Shown: positions 55,918-64,000 of the stretch, one piece after another
How the letters are laid out: each line of letters starts with the position of its first letter
How positions within the stretch are numbered: position 1 is the first letter of the stretch
Assembly: GCA_949316235.1 (NCBI GenBank)
Contig: OX438754.1
Location: forward strand, 5,813,501 to 5,877,500
DNA length: 64,000 bases
DNA from: Oegoconia quadripuncta
Lineage: Eukaryota > Arthropoda > Insecta > Lepidoptera > Autostichidae
Reading direction: 5' to 3'
Position numbers and translations under genes: made by a program
The notes under the pieces: model-generated
What the model was told of the DNA's origin: nothing
Seen by the model: the letters and a program-made list of their open reading frames with translations, nothing else
The model's database searches: none

Positions 55918-56048
55918 CACAGGCGATATAGTTTATAATATGTTATACGAGTATCGCGCGCATCTGTCAAAATGCTGGTGTACGGCTGTTATGTCTCTCA
56001 TTTTGACAGATGGCCGCGATATAATTTGTGATTAACTATATCGCACGT
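55918..56048. mobile_element. Small foldback element
   Basis: Arms GCGATATAGTTTATAATATG..CATCTGTCAAAAT and its inverted partner (ATTTTGACAGATG..ACTATATCGC), with a spacer of about 30 bp. It lies 160 bp beyond the stop of exon 24. Confidence 0.7.
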
Positions 56049-56208
56049 TGTCAAGTTACCACTGCAGGAAAGCATAAAAATCAATCTGGAAATAAAATGT
56101 TTTATTGCTTAAACAAGGAATTCGTGTAAGTACATTATAGAATCTAAAAATAAGGCGGCATTATCGCTAATAATGACATTAGTTGTCAAAACAAGGATGT
56201 CATGCGAT

Positions 56209-56405
56209 TTAATGATTATGAACGTCCTTATGTTTAACAATTTCATCCCCTATGGTGACTATGTATGCTCGACAATTGCGACGCGACCAGCACCCGCATA
56301 ACCAACGTTTCTTCAAAGCGCCTGCGGCACTATTCAAACCAAAACGATACTTGCCAAGTTGAATGATCCGGTTGCCTTTGCTTGACCATATAAATGTAGG
56401 CAACT
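56209..56405 (-). CDS. mod(mdg4): mod(mdg4)-type last exon, FLYWCH finger (exon 24)
   Basis: Acceptor gttcttatttttttAG, then 64 residues. Finger: SKGNRIIQLGKYRFGLNS, LKKRWLC (W34, C36), RRNCRAY (C44), DVHNH (H62, H64), then TAA. It starts with AG after the acceptor, so a common donor ending in T would give a stop; a donor ending in G gives Glu. Consensus-like within the KKRW-C subgroup. Confidence 0.9.
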
Positions 56406-56409
56406 CTAA

Positions 56410-56845
56410 AAAAATAAGAACTTAGTTTTAATTTGTGTAGCTTTGTACGACCTTTTCTATTGGGCCTGTAGACACTTTAACTTCCTATAATTCTCAATAT
56501 TATATTTGTGTTATGTTTATTTTTGAGACAACATTTGTTTATGGAGGAGCGAGACTTCCTGATACAAGTATCTTAATACTTACTAGGAGGTCTCAACCCT
56601 CGATCGAGTTATAGTATTGTGCGAAACGAAATAAACATTTTTTTTTTTTTTATATAATCTTAAGGGCCGCGATTTTTTGTATGCAGTTAATCTACTAGTC
56701 TATGTTTTATTACTAAATATCTATATTATACCTAAAATAAACTACAGGATGGTTATATAACATTATTCTACTATTGGTGGTTGCCCTATCCTTCTACAAA
56801 AAATCAGAAACTTTAAGATAATAGGAAGTTACTGGATACCGTACC
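56410..56845. other. Interval without recognisable gene
   Basis: T-run at 56638-56650; AT-rich, no exon. Confidence 0.4.
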
Positions 56846-56849
56846 AACC

Positions 56850-57168
56850 ATATACGAGTTTGCACTTAACCTCGTCACACCTGATGTTAAGTGAAGATGA
56901 GGCCGAAAGTGGAAGCGAGCTCACCCGGAACCCCAATCTTGTTTTGGGGGACTGGCTATCTTATACAACCGGAACACAACAATGCTGTTAACATTGCTGT
57001 TTGATGGCAGACTCAGATAAGATGGCGATAACTAGCCAGGGCGACATTTAAAATGCCGTACCGCCAACCAAACCGAGTAAACATATACCCCGCTGGGAAA
57101 CGAACCCGCGACCTCCGATTATGGACACCTAAACACTATGTTGTTTACATTGAGCCACGGAGGCAGTA
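56850..57168 (-). repeat. tRNA-like SINE, family C
   Basis: Minus copy with head GCCTCCGTGGCTCAATGTAA and B box GCGGGTTCGTTTCCCAGCGG. Body as at 32.3 and 38.1 kb. Confidence 0.85.
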
Positions 57169-57189
57169 ATCGTATTGATAATCATTTGC

Positions 57190-57600
57190 TATCGGAGTGC
57201 TGTGTGGTTTCGGCACTCAAGTAGAATAGAACCAACCCGTCTCTTTCCGTGGGTGTCGTAAAAGGCGACTAAGGGACTTTCCACCAAAACCCATCTAAAG
57301 ATTTGCACGTTTCAACGGCGAGCGCGGGAGCGAACAAACTAGCCCTAATTCGTCTATCATGGAGTTCCAGTCCCGATATCCCGGCTCCATCATCAGATCA
57401 GCTCGATGGTACCATAATATTGCATTGTCACCGAACTTATGCCAAATTTGAGCTCAATCAGATACTGCTGAGCTGGAACCTATATCAGCTTCCATTATTA
57501 TGTTTTTGTATTATTATCTCAAAATTTTCATGTATAAACAGCAACATACTTAACTGCCCATTAAAGACGGAACTAAGAGGCAATATTACTGTTCGAAAGG
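57190..57600. repeat. Dispersed lepidopteran repeat
   Basis: GGGTGTCGTAAAAGGCGACTAAGGGACTTT, with ATTTGCACGTTTCAACGGCG (satellite-core relative), followed by CAGCTCGATGGTACCATAAT and TTGAGCTCAATCAGATACTG. An open frame of 100 codons at 57303-57605 has no domain. Confidence 0.5.
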
Positions 57601-57758
57601 GATAGATGTCTGTCAATTTCAATGTTGTCGCAAGTTATCCAAAGGAATGATTCGTAATTCGGTCGTATTGCAACTCTGTTTTATCGACACAATGTTGCAC
57701 ATAAAATAAAAATAATGTGAGTAAAATAATAATGATAAACGATTGCTTTTATTTAGAG

Positions 57759-57840
57759 TGTGTTGTTATGACAGTCGATTTTTATCGACTGTCATAACAA
57801 CACATATTACTCGGTACTGTTTTCAGTACCGAGTAATATG
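57759..57840. repeat. Two abutting perfect hairpins with TTTT loops
   Basis: The first stem is TGTGTTGTTATGACAGTCGAT, loop TTTT, then its exact inverse (57759-57804). The second stem is CATATTACTCGGTACTG, loop TTTT, then its exact inverse (57803-57840). The two share the CA at 57803-57804. Both stems are perfect, 21 and 17 bp. They stand 43 bp from the left end of the P-like element. Confidence 0.95.
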
Positions 57841-57883
57841 TCTGATTAATGTAAAACGAAAACAAACGGCTCTATGACCGAAG

Positions 57884-58762
57884 CATGGACTTATTATTTA
57901 AACAGGACTGATAACTATCAAAAGAATCATTTAGGAAAATGATCACTATGTCAACGCAATAAGGTATTAAATTGGATGCACCATACACAAAGGCAAATCC
58001 GAGCCGAGAGAGATAGAAATAACGGAGGCCGTGTGTCTCGTTCTTACATCTTGCCAGCAAAAAAAATGATTATGATCAACAGTTTTGGCTACTCAAAAAT
58101 TCCATTGAAACACTTATATTTTTGTGTTATTTTAACAATTATAAATAAACAAATAACATTCGCATTAATTTCTTTTCATATATTCTTAAATCAAACAGAA
58201 AACATACATTTTTATTTCGATTTTGTTATTTTTATGGTAACCCTGAAAAGCATGTCATGTCATGGCGGTTCGGTGTGATTTTGAATTTTCTTTGCATTAA
58301 AAGTTTTTTAAAGTATTTGTTATATTATAACAAGTAAAAGGAGTAAAATGGTGAAAAAGTGTTGCGTTTATACTTGCCCAAGTGAATCCTATGGTGGTTG
58401 CAACATATCTTTCCACAGGTAAGCTAAAAATAATATTTTTGTAAATCAAAGAAGTAGGATGCCCATGAATTCTTGAAATGAGTCGAAATATGTGAAATAT
58501 GTGTGATTGATTAGGGTCCTGACTGTTGTACTATTATTGCAGTTTCCCAAAAAATGAAGAAATGCGAAATAAATGGCTCACGCCAGCTAATGTCAAAACG
58601 CCAAAGTTTTTTGACAAATATTTTATTACAACATTTGTCCCAAGTAACAAATATATTGTGGTCACCCTGTTAGACAGAGACAAACGGCCTCTACGTTACA
58701 CATCCTGCTCGGCTCGTTTTTCAGCGGCGAGTACTCAGTCCTGTTTAAATAATAAGTCCATG
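57884..58762 (+). mobile_element. P-element-like transposon, internally deleted
   Basis: Perfect 28-bp inverted ends, CATGGACTTATTATTTAAAC-AGGACTGA, at both edges. They are flanked by GACCGAAG (57876-57883) and GACCCAAG (58763-58770), an 8-bp target duplication with one mismatch. Ends starting with CA, an 8-bp duplication and an internal THAP coding segment together fit the P superfamily. At 879 bp it is far shorter than a complete element and lacks the catalytic region. Confidence 0.82.
58348..58620 (+). pseudogene. THAP DNA-binding domain remnant of P-like transposase
   Basis: Exon 1 starts MVKKCCVYTCPSESYGG and ends at a donor GTAAGC (58419). Exon 2 follows the acceptor ATTATTGCAG at 58541-58542 and continues SFPKNEEMRNKWLTPANV. 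The C-x-x-x-C pair, the FH-FPK motif and the Trp are those of a THAP zinc finger; the phase across the intron is consistent. The closing Cys-x-x-His expected downstream is missing where the element is deleted. No transposase catalytic domain remains. Confidence 0.78.
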
Positions 58763-59057
58763 GACCCAAGTTACCCGATTTAATAACCCGACGAAATTAA
58801 GTGAAGTTGCTTAGCCACTAGCTAGGATTCATAACTGTCAACGTCAATTGCGAGTCTCTTTCCTGCAATGTGTCAGGAACAAAAATGTATAATTAAGTGT
58901 GTTGCTGTTTGTACATGCTCATTGTAAGCTGAATAAAATGTTTTCTTTCATTCTTTCTATACCAGCAAGTGGTTGAAAAATAGGTTACAAGAAATGCTGT
59001 CGGGTTTTTTTTGACTTTTAAACCTATATTGTTATAAATATTTAAATCCGTAATCCG

Positions 59058-59251
59058 TTAGTGATTATGCATATTGTTATATTTCACTATTTCATTATCG
59101 ACAGTCGTTAGGGATGCTCGACACCCTCGCACCCACACACTGCATAGCCAGCGCTGTTTGTTGCTCGTACTTCTCCCATTCGAGTGGTAACGGTATTGTC
59201 CAACCTTTATCATCCAGTTGCCTCTATTAGTTTTTATGAATTCCGGTTCAT
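59058..59251 (-). CDS. mod(mdg4): mod(mdg4)-type last exon, FLYWCH finger (exon 25, transcript-proximal)
   Basis: Acceptor tgctttttatttttAG, then 63 residues. Finger: NRGNWMIKVGQYRYHSNG, KQRWLC (W34, C36), VRGCRAS (C43), NNMHNH (H61, H63), then TAA. It is the first specific exon in transcript order inside the window. Upstream on its strand follow the DIRS-like element and the window edge, so the common BTB exons must be reached across at least 4.7 kb. Confidence 0.89.
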
Positions 59252-60055
59252 CTAAAAATAAAAAGCATCATATTATTACGAAAATTTCTGGGAGGGAAGT
59301 TTATGACCTCCGTTCGATTTTTGCCTGTGTAAATCACCGCGCTTTATGTTTGAGTATTTATGATAATAATGATTGAAGAGGTTAATTCATATTTAATTCA
59401 CATTTATTATACATTTTATTATACATTAATCACATAAATTATATTACGCAATGTCAGGTACATTTTTTTTAAATTCTAACACATTTTTAATACTGACAAC
59501 TAGAATTTTAATATAAATATTAAACTACTTGACCGTCACTGGAAGCTTTATTTATATTGAGAGAGCATATCCGTTTCCGTCGATTTTCTACCAGTTTTCG
59601 TACTTTCAATGCACCTTGTATCCGGTTCGGAGGCGACACCTGGCGGCCGCGCGCTCTTTTGTTTCATAAATTCGACTGCGCCATTTTTATTTCATTGGCG
59701 TTTCGTATTCCGTCGAAGCAACTTGTGCATATTCATTACGTAAGTGAGCATTTCGCTTAACGGTTTTTTATGTCAGAGTGCGTGATCACTAAATTTTGTT
59801 AACGGTATTTCAGTCCGGATCCCGTACGTGGAATTGAATTTGCCAGTTAAGTGTACCCACTTAACCTGTGATCATTGCTTTTTATTGAAAGATTTGAATT
59901 TGCCAGTTAGTACGTGATCATTATAACTTGTTTAACGGTATTTTCCGTTCGGATCTCGTACATAGATTTAAATTTAAGTTAGATTCGTACAGTTTTCGTG
60001 TGGTTACATTACAGGGTTTTGCTACAAGAGACCTAACATAAATTCTTTTGCAGTA

Positions 60056-61420
60056 ATGGATAGTACCGAGCACGTTTCGGCCACTGAGGCCGCCTCTGCT
60101 AATAAACTGCAGGCTGTAGCTGGTTCGAATAAGCGAGGCCGTAAGCGTAATAGTTCCAGCAGTAGCAGCTCGACAAGTAGCAGTTCGTCAAGCTCGTCCT
60201 CTTCGAGCAAAGCAAGAAAGCGGCGTCGCCTTCGCCGCGGTAAGAAAAAGAGCGCTCGACGTTCGGATCCCAGGATTGATAAACTTCTCAAGGATATGGG
60301 TGAGCTCCATAAAATTGTTATGAATAATGTTTCTACCAATCAGTCAGAAAATATTGATACAGCTGGCCATGATGAGGTGTCAGTTTGTTCTGGGATTAGT
60401 GGGGAGTTATATGAACACCATAACGTCACTGACGATCAATGTCTTGACAATCAATGTCAAAGTTCAAGTCCAAATTTCACCTTCAATATTGCAACGAAAC
60501 TAAAGGAACCAGCTGTCCCAAAAACCTCTGACAGGTTTTTAAAAATGCTAATTGATGTCCAACGCTTAGGTAGTAACTCCTGGTCAGAAGTAAGATACGC
60601 GGAGACTCAAAAAACCTACAATCATACTCCAGGTTTCATAGACTTAGAAACAAACGAGGAGGTAAAAATATATGACACCTTACGTCACCTGGCACACGCT
60701 GATAGATCATATGCAGCGATAACCTACTGCATACTAAAGCAAAAAGAAACATTGCAGGAAGGTATTTGCAATCTTCTTTCTTGGGCTAAGGATAGCGAAG
60801 TTAATTTCGATAATTTGAGCGAGAAAGTTGAAGAGTTATTTCAAAAAGGTGAATTACATAAGGTCTCCTCGGACCTTTTGCAGTTAGTTTGTGGCCACCG
60901 AGCCGAAAGTATAGAAATGCGTCGGGAGGCCATCACAAGCCAAGTTCGAGACCCTTTAGTAAAAGCGTCGCTAAATAGAATACCCCCGTCCTCTACTTAC
61001 ATATTCGAGTCTGAGCCCTTCACGGCAGCATTGGAAAAGGCAGGTGGGGTACGCAAAGCTTTTTGGCCTCCAAAAGCTGATGGATCTTCGCAAACGAAAT
61101 CCAATCAATCTAACAACCGCCCCTCGCGGGGGCAAGTCGCACGACGACCAGCGGTTCCATCGCGTGGAACTCAATATACTTTTCATGAACCAGTCGGACC
61201 CATGCACATGCATGTTTGTAACAACCCACCCTCGCGGGGTGGATATCACCAAGCCAACTACCCACACAGAGGTCAACCTTCAAACTTTCAATATGAACCG
61301 CACAATTACAACGGGAAAGGTTCATTTCACAACCGAGGGTCACGGCCCGACCGTGGAAATAACCGTGGCCGCTCAAATGCGCCGAGAGGTTTCAGGGGAA
61401 ACCAGAAAAAGTATAAATGA
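60056..61420 (+). CDS. DIRS-like element ORF1, gag-like protein
   Basis: 454 codons starting MDSTEHVSATEAAS. A serine tract at residues 33-51 is followed by a strongly basic stretch (KARKRRRLRRGKKKSARR, 52-69). A middle region (about 160-320) with helical character would be the capsid-like part. An arginine/glycine-rich tail (about 350-454, RGQ, NRGSRPDRGNNRG) may bind RNA. No CCHC knuckle is present, as is usual for DIRS gag. The ORF is uninterrupted. The last 377 bp overlap the RT frame. Confidence 0.75.
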   Translation: MDSTEHVSATEAASANKLQAVAGSNKRGRKRNSSSSSSSTSSSSSSSSSSSKARKRRRLRRGKKKSARRSDPRIDKLLKDMGELHKIVMNNVSTNQSENIDTAGHDEVSVCSGISGELYEHHNVTDDQCLDNQCQSSSPNFTFNIATKLKEPAVPKTSDRFLKMLIDVQRLGSNSWSEVRYAETQKTYNHTPGFIDLETNEEVKIYDTLRHLAHADRSYAAITYCILKQKETLQEGICNLLSWAKDSEVNFDNLSEKVEELFQKGELHKVSSDLLQLVCGHRAESIEMRREAITSQVRDPLVKASLNRIPPSSTYIFESEPFTAALEKAGGVRKAFWPPKADGSSQTKSNQSNNRPSRGQVARRPAVPSRGTQYTFHEPVGPMHMHVCNNPPSRGGYHQANYPHRGQPSNFQYEPHNYNGKGSFHNRGSRPDRGNNRGRSNAPRGFRGNQKKYK

Positions 61421-63296
61421 CTCAAAACGGTTTCACGCAGGTCAGTTAGCGCACTTCCACTCACAGTGGAAGAAGATGGGAGCGCCAGAAATTATCTTAA
61501 GACTAATTCAAGGATATCGCATACCATTTTTTCAAAAGCCTCCACTTGTTTACCCAAATCTAATCAGAGGTTCCCTTCACACTCCTGTCTCCGACGAAAT
61601 GTCAGAAATTGTACACAAGATGAAGATGCAGGGCATTATAAAAGTAGCACAACACGCGCCAAGCTTCATATCCCCTCTATTTCTGACGCCAAAAACCGAC
61701 GGATCAGCCCGTCCAATATTCAATCTCAAAGCGCTAAACGACTATGTGATTACCGAACCCTTTCACCTGATAAACATGTACCGCATTCCGGACTTTCTAC
61801 AACCACGGGACTGGCTATGCAAGGTCGATCTTTCCCAGGCTTATTTTCATTTAAAAATAGCCAAATCACACAGACGCTTCCTACGCCTTGTCTACAACCA
61901 AGAATTACTAGAGATGACTTGCCTCCCGTTCGGTCTGAGTACAGCCCCCAAAATTTTTTCCATACTTTCGAACTGGGTGGCTCAAATATTACGAGAAAAA
62001 TGGAATATAAGAATTATTGTGTACCTGGACGATTATCTAATAGTACACCAAGATATAAACATACTACGCGAGCATGTCCAACTGACTGTAAAAAATTTAC
62101 AGAACCTTGGGTGGCAAATAAATTTCGAAAAATCTGTTCTCATTCCGCAAAAAAGCATAATGTATTTAGGAGTACTGTGGAGACCGTGGGACAATCTAAA
62201 GACCTTGCCCAAAGAAAAGAAGAGTATAATAATCAAAAAAGTAAATCAAGTTCTCACACAAAGAAAAGCAACTCTAAAAGATTTACAGAGAATAATAGGT
62301 CTCCTGAACTTTGCCAGTTTTGTGGTTCCTCGAGGTCGGTTAAATCATCGGCAACTAATAATATTTATGAACTCACTACCAGACCTATCGTCGACAGCAT
62401 ATCTACTACCACGAAGTGTTCTCGAAGAACTGCATTGGTGGACTCTCAATTGTCAGTTGTCAACGCCGCTGCATTACCCTCCCCCAACGAATTTCCTGGC
62501 AACAGACGCATCAGACCAAGCCTGGGGAGCACAACTGAACAATCAGGCTCTCTCGGGCACTTGGTCACAGGAGGAGCAAGCACTACACTGCAATCAAAAA
62601 GAGATGCTGGCCATACTACACGCGCTTCAGAGTCAAGCCCATATACTGCATCACAGCTCGATCCTTATACAGTGCGACAACAGGACTGCAGTCGCACATC
62701 TACGAAAGGAAGGAGGTACGAAATCGTCACCCCTGATGGAAATAACTTATCGGATTTTGAATTTGCTGGATCAACATCAAATACACTTCAGCATACACTA
62801 TATCCCAGGCAAATACAACAATCATGCCGATCACTTGTCGCGTCACCGCCAACCTCCAGAATGGCACCTACTGCCTGCCTGTGTGGACATAGTGTTTGCA
62901 AAGTGGGGAACCCCAATGATAGATCTGTTTGCCTCAGAGACCGCGCATGTAGTTTACAATTATGTGTCCCGAGATTTGAGAGACCGTCAAGCTCTATTTC
63001 ACGACGCGTTCAGTCTTCCATGGAACTTCCCCCTCGCGTGGGTGTTTCCGCCACCATTCCTAGTTCCGAAGGTCCTGACTCACCTAAATCAGTCAACAGG
63101 GATATATTTAATAGTCGTGCCTCGGTGGGAAATGGTATTTTGGCGTGCCGATCTCAAAGCTCGAGCACTGGCGGCACCATTAACCCTGAGAAACCTGCAG
63201 AAACACCTAGTCGACACGTCGACAGGACTCCCACCTCCGAGAGTCGAGAACATCATTCTCGAAGTCTGGCGATGTGGGGGTGGTCTAAGGAGATAG
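61044..63296 (+). CDS. DIRS-like ORF: reverse transcriptase, RNase H and MT-like domain
   Basis: An open frame of 750 codons. The RT-specific part begins near residue 130 (HFHSQWKKMGAPEIILRL), so the true start is probably later than the first ATG. RT: PIFNLKALNDYV, KVDLSQAYFHLKI, LPFGLSTAPKIFS, and the catalytic IVYLDDYLI near residue 327. RNase H: FLATDASDQAWGA (about 484), NQKEMLAILHAL (about 518), IQCDNRTAVAHL (about 541) and NNHADHLSR (about 590) supply the acidic residues. A C-terminal WGTPMIDLFAS..WVFPPPF region (about 625-680) resembles the methyltransferase-like domain of DIRS elements, with FPPPF at the catalytic motif. No stop interrupts it. Confidence 0.88.
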   Translation: MGYAKLFGLQKLMDLRKRNPINLTTAPRGGKSHDDQRFHRVELNILFMNQSDPCTCMFVTTHPRGVDITKPTTHTEVNLQTFNMNRTITTGKVHFTTEGHGPTVEITVAAQMRREVSGETRKSINDSKRFHAGQLAHFHSQWKKMGAPEIILRLIQGYRIPFFQKPPLVYPNLIRGSLHTPVSDEMSEIVHKMKMQGIIKVAQHAPSFISPLFLTPKTDGSARPIFNLKALNDYVITEPFHLINMYRIPDFLQPRDWLCKVDLSQAYFHLKIAKSHRRFLRLVYNQELLEMTCLPFGLSTAPKIFSILSNWVAQILREKWNIRIIVYLDDYLIVHQDINILREHVQLTVKNLQNLGWQINFEKSVLIPQKSIMYLGVLWRPWDNLKTLPKEKKSIIIKKVNQVLTQRKATLKDLQRIIGLLNFASFVVPRGRLNHRQLIIFMNSLPDLSSTAYLLPRSVLEELHWWTLNCQLSTPLHYPPPTNFLATDASDQAWGAQLNNQALSGTWSQEEQALHCNQKEMLAILHALQSQAHILHHSSILIQCDNRTAVAHLRKEGGTKSSPLMEITYRILNLLDQHQIHFSIHYIPGKYNNHADHLSRHRQPPEWHLLPACVDIVFAKWGTPMIDLFASETAHVVYNYVSRDLRDRQALFHDAFSLPWNFPLAWVFPPPFLVPKVLTHLNQSTGIYLIVVPRWEMVFWRADLKARALAAPLTLRNLQKHLVDTSTGLPPPRVENIILEVWRCGGGLRR

Positions 63297-64000
63297 GAAC
63301 ATGGAATACTGAACAAATATCATTACTTAAAAATTCCTGGCGAAAGTCTACTCTTAAAACTTACGAAGTGGCTTGGAAACGTTGGACTTCTTGGTCTGAG
63401 CTTAAAAATGTTGACGCAAAAAATCCTACAGGCTCGCAATTAGCGCAATTTCTATCTGATTTATATTTAATTGATAACTTGTCATACAATACAATACTAT
63501 TGCACAAGTCTGTCGTTTCTACGTTATGTAACGCTGAAACATCTAGTCACTTAAGTTCCCACGTACTTGTGAAACATATTTTGAAGTCAATTGCACTAAG
63601 AAATCCAAAGAATTCTAAACCACCGGTTTGGGATGTTAGTAAATTTACTTTATTTTTAATGAACTATACAGTAGGTAGACGATAATAGTTTATTTCAAAT
63701 ATCACGTCATACTGCGATATTATTGTTGCTTTGCTCTGGTAGACGCATACATGATTTGACTTTACTCACAATAGATCCTGATCATTGTAATAGATCCCCG
63801 GATAGTATAATATTTTGGCCTCAATTCGGGTCAAAAACAGATAGCAGTAGTTATAGACAGTCCGGTTGGAAACTACTTTTAAATACCAAGCATCCTAACC
63901 TAAATCCTCTATTTTGGATAGAGAGAACTATAACCCTAATGAATGAAAGACGTAACACTGCTAAATCATTTAATCTGTTTATTACAGTTAGAGGTGTAGC
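63272..64000 (+). pseudogene. DIRS-like tyrosine recombinase, frameshifted and cut by window end
   Basis: Starts in frame with ORF1, possibly at ATG 63272, and overlaps the RT end by 25 bp. The N-terminal core-binding part is clear (WRKSTLKTYEVAWKRW, GSQLAQFLSDLY, VWDVSKF). At about 63675 the homologous reading moves to the next frame, where SLFQISRHTAI, then CSGRRIHDLTLL with the first catalytic Arg, and FWPQFGSKTDSS continue to the window end. The original frame stops at 63683 (TAA TAG). The His-x-x-Arg and Tyr of the active site lie beyond 64 kb. It is a single-base lesion or a sequencing error. Confidence 0.8.

Larger units (their letters stand above)
59510..64000 (+). mobile_element. DIRS-like tyrosine-recombinase retroelement, cut by window end
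   Basis: Gene order gag, RT-RNase H-MT-like domain, tyrosine recombinase is that of DIRS-type elements. The left boundary is an estimate: a leader with internal direct repeats (TTAACGGTATTTCAGTCCGG, then TTTAACGGTATTTTCCGTTC; TTTGAATTTGCCAGTTA twice) occupies about 59.75-60.05 kb. The inverted terminal repeats typical of DIRS elements could not be confirmed because the right end is outside the window. It lies opposite to the host gene, inside the presumed intron before the first specific exon. Confidence 0.8.

Noticed and set aside
61466..63271. Very long plus-strand open frame (739 codons up to 63685) overlapping the reverse transcriptase
   Set aside because: Up to 63271 it has no recognisable domain and is the alternate frame of the RT/RNase H gene. 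Only the part after 63272 carries recombinase homology.

Overview
The window looks like the genome of a moth or butterfly (Lepidoptera). It is AT-rich and dense in insect-type repeats: tRNA-derived and 5S-derived SINEs, mariner-like MITEs, RTE- and CR1-like LINE ends, a DIRS-like element and a P-element relative. Host coding sequence is only about 150-240 bp per exon, separated by 0.4-4 kb of repeat-rich DNA.

The main content is one long minus-strand array of alternative last exons that I attribute to mod(mdg4), the BTB-domain chromatin gene. From about 59.25 kb down to 1.3 kb there are 25 intact exons that each encode a single FLYWCH zinc finger and stop within two codons of the H-x-H ligand pair. 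Two further exon copies are decayed (50.1 kb and 0.3 kb). Three neighbouring exons (22.9, 24.7 and 26.2 kb) use the same splice phase but encode a pipsqueak-type (psq) helix-turn-helix instead. All 28 intact exons start directly after an AG acceptor with two bases that finish a split codon (phase-1 intron). They can therefore all be joined to one common donor. None carries its own BTB domain or a convincing start codon. The shared 5' exons must lie outside the window, most simply beyond 64 kb in transcript-upstream direction. The BTB region would supply dimerisation, and the chosen last exon would supply DNA or partner specificity. In Drosophila and Bombyx such exons are partly joined by trans-splicing; all exons here are co-oriented, so strand alone does not require that.

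Layout: 0.3-16.4 kb, seven FLYWCH exons, one relic, and an intact 368-codon viral-type superfamily-1 helicase ORF at 2.2-3.3 kb on the plus strand; 16.9-19.0 kb, a minisatellite with a 521-bp higher-order repeat; 19.8-22.2 kb, two FLYWCH exons; 22.9-26.4 kb, three psq exons; 28.4-44.2 kb, eight FLYWCH exons, a palindromic tandem array and a long CA/GCAC tract; 47.8-59.3 kb, eight FLYWCH exons, one dead exon, twin perfect hairpins and a P-like element with a THAP fragment; 59.5-64 kb, a DIRS-like retroelement on the plus strand with gag, RT/RNase H and the start of a frameshifted tyrosine recombinase.

Neighbouring exons resemble each other most (28.5/30.3/31.9 kb; 53.1/53.7 kb; 15.3-22.2 kb), so the array seems to have grown by local tandem duplication and to lose exons by decay. 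Gene identity rests on domain recognition alone; no search could be run.
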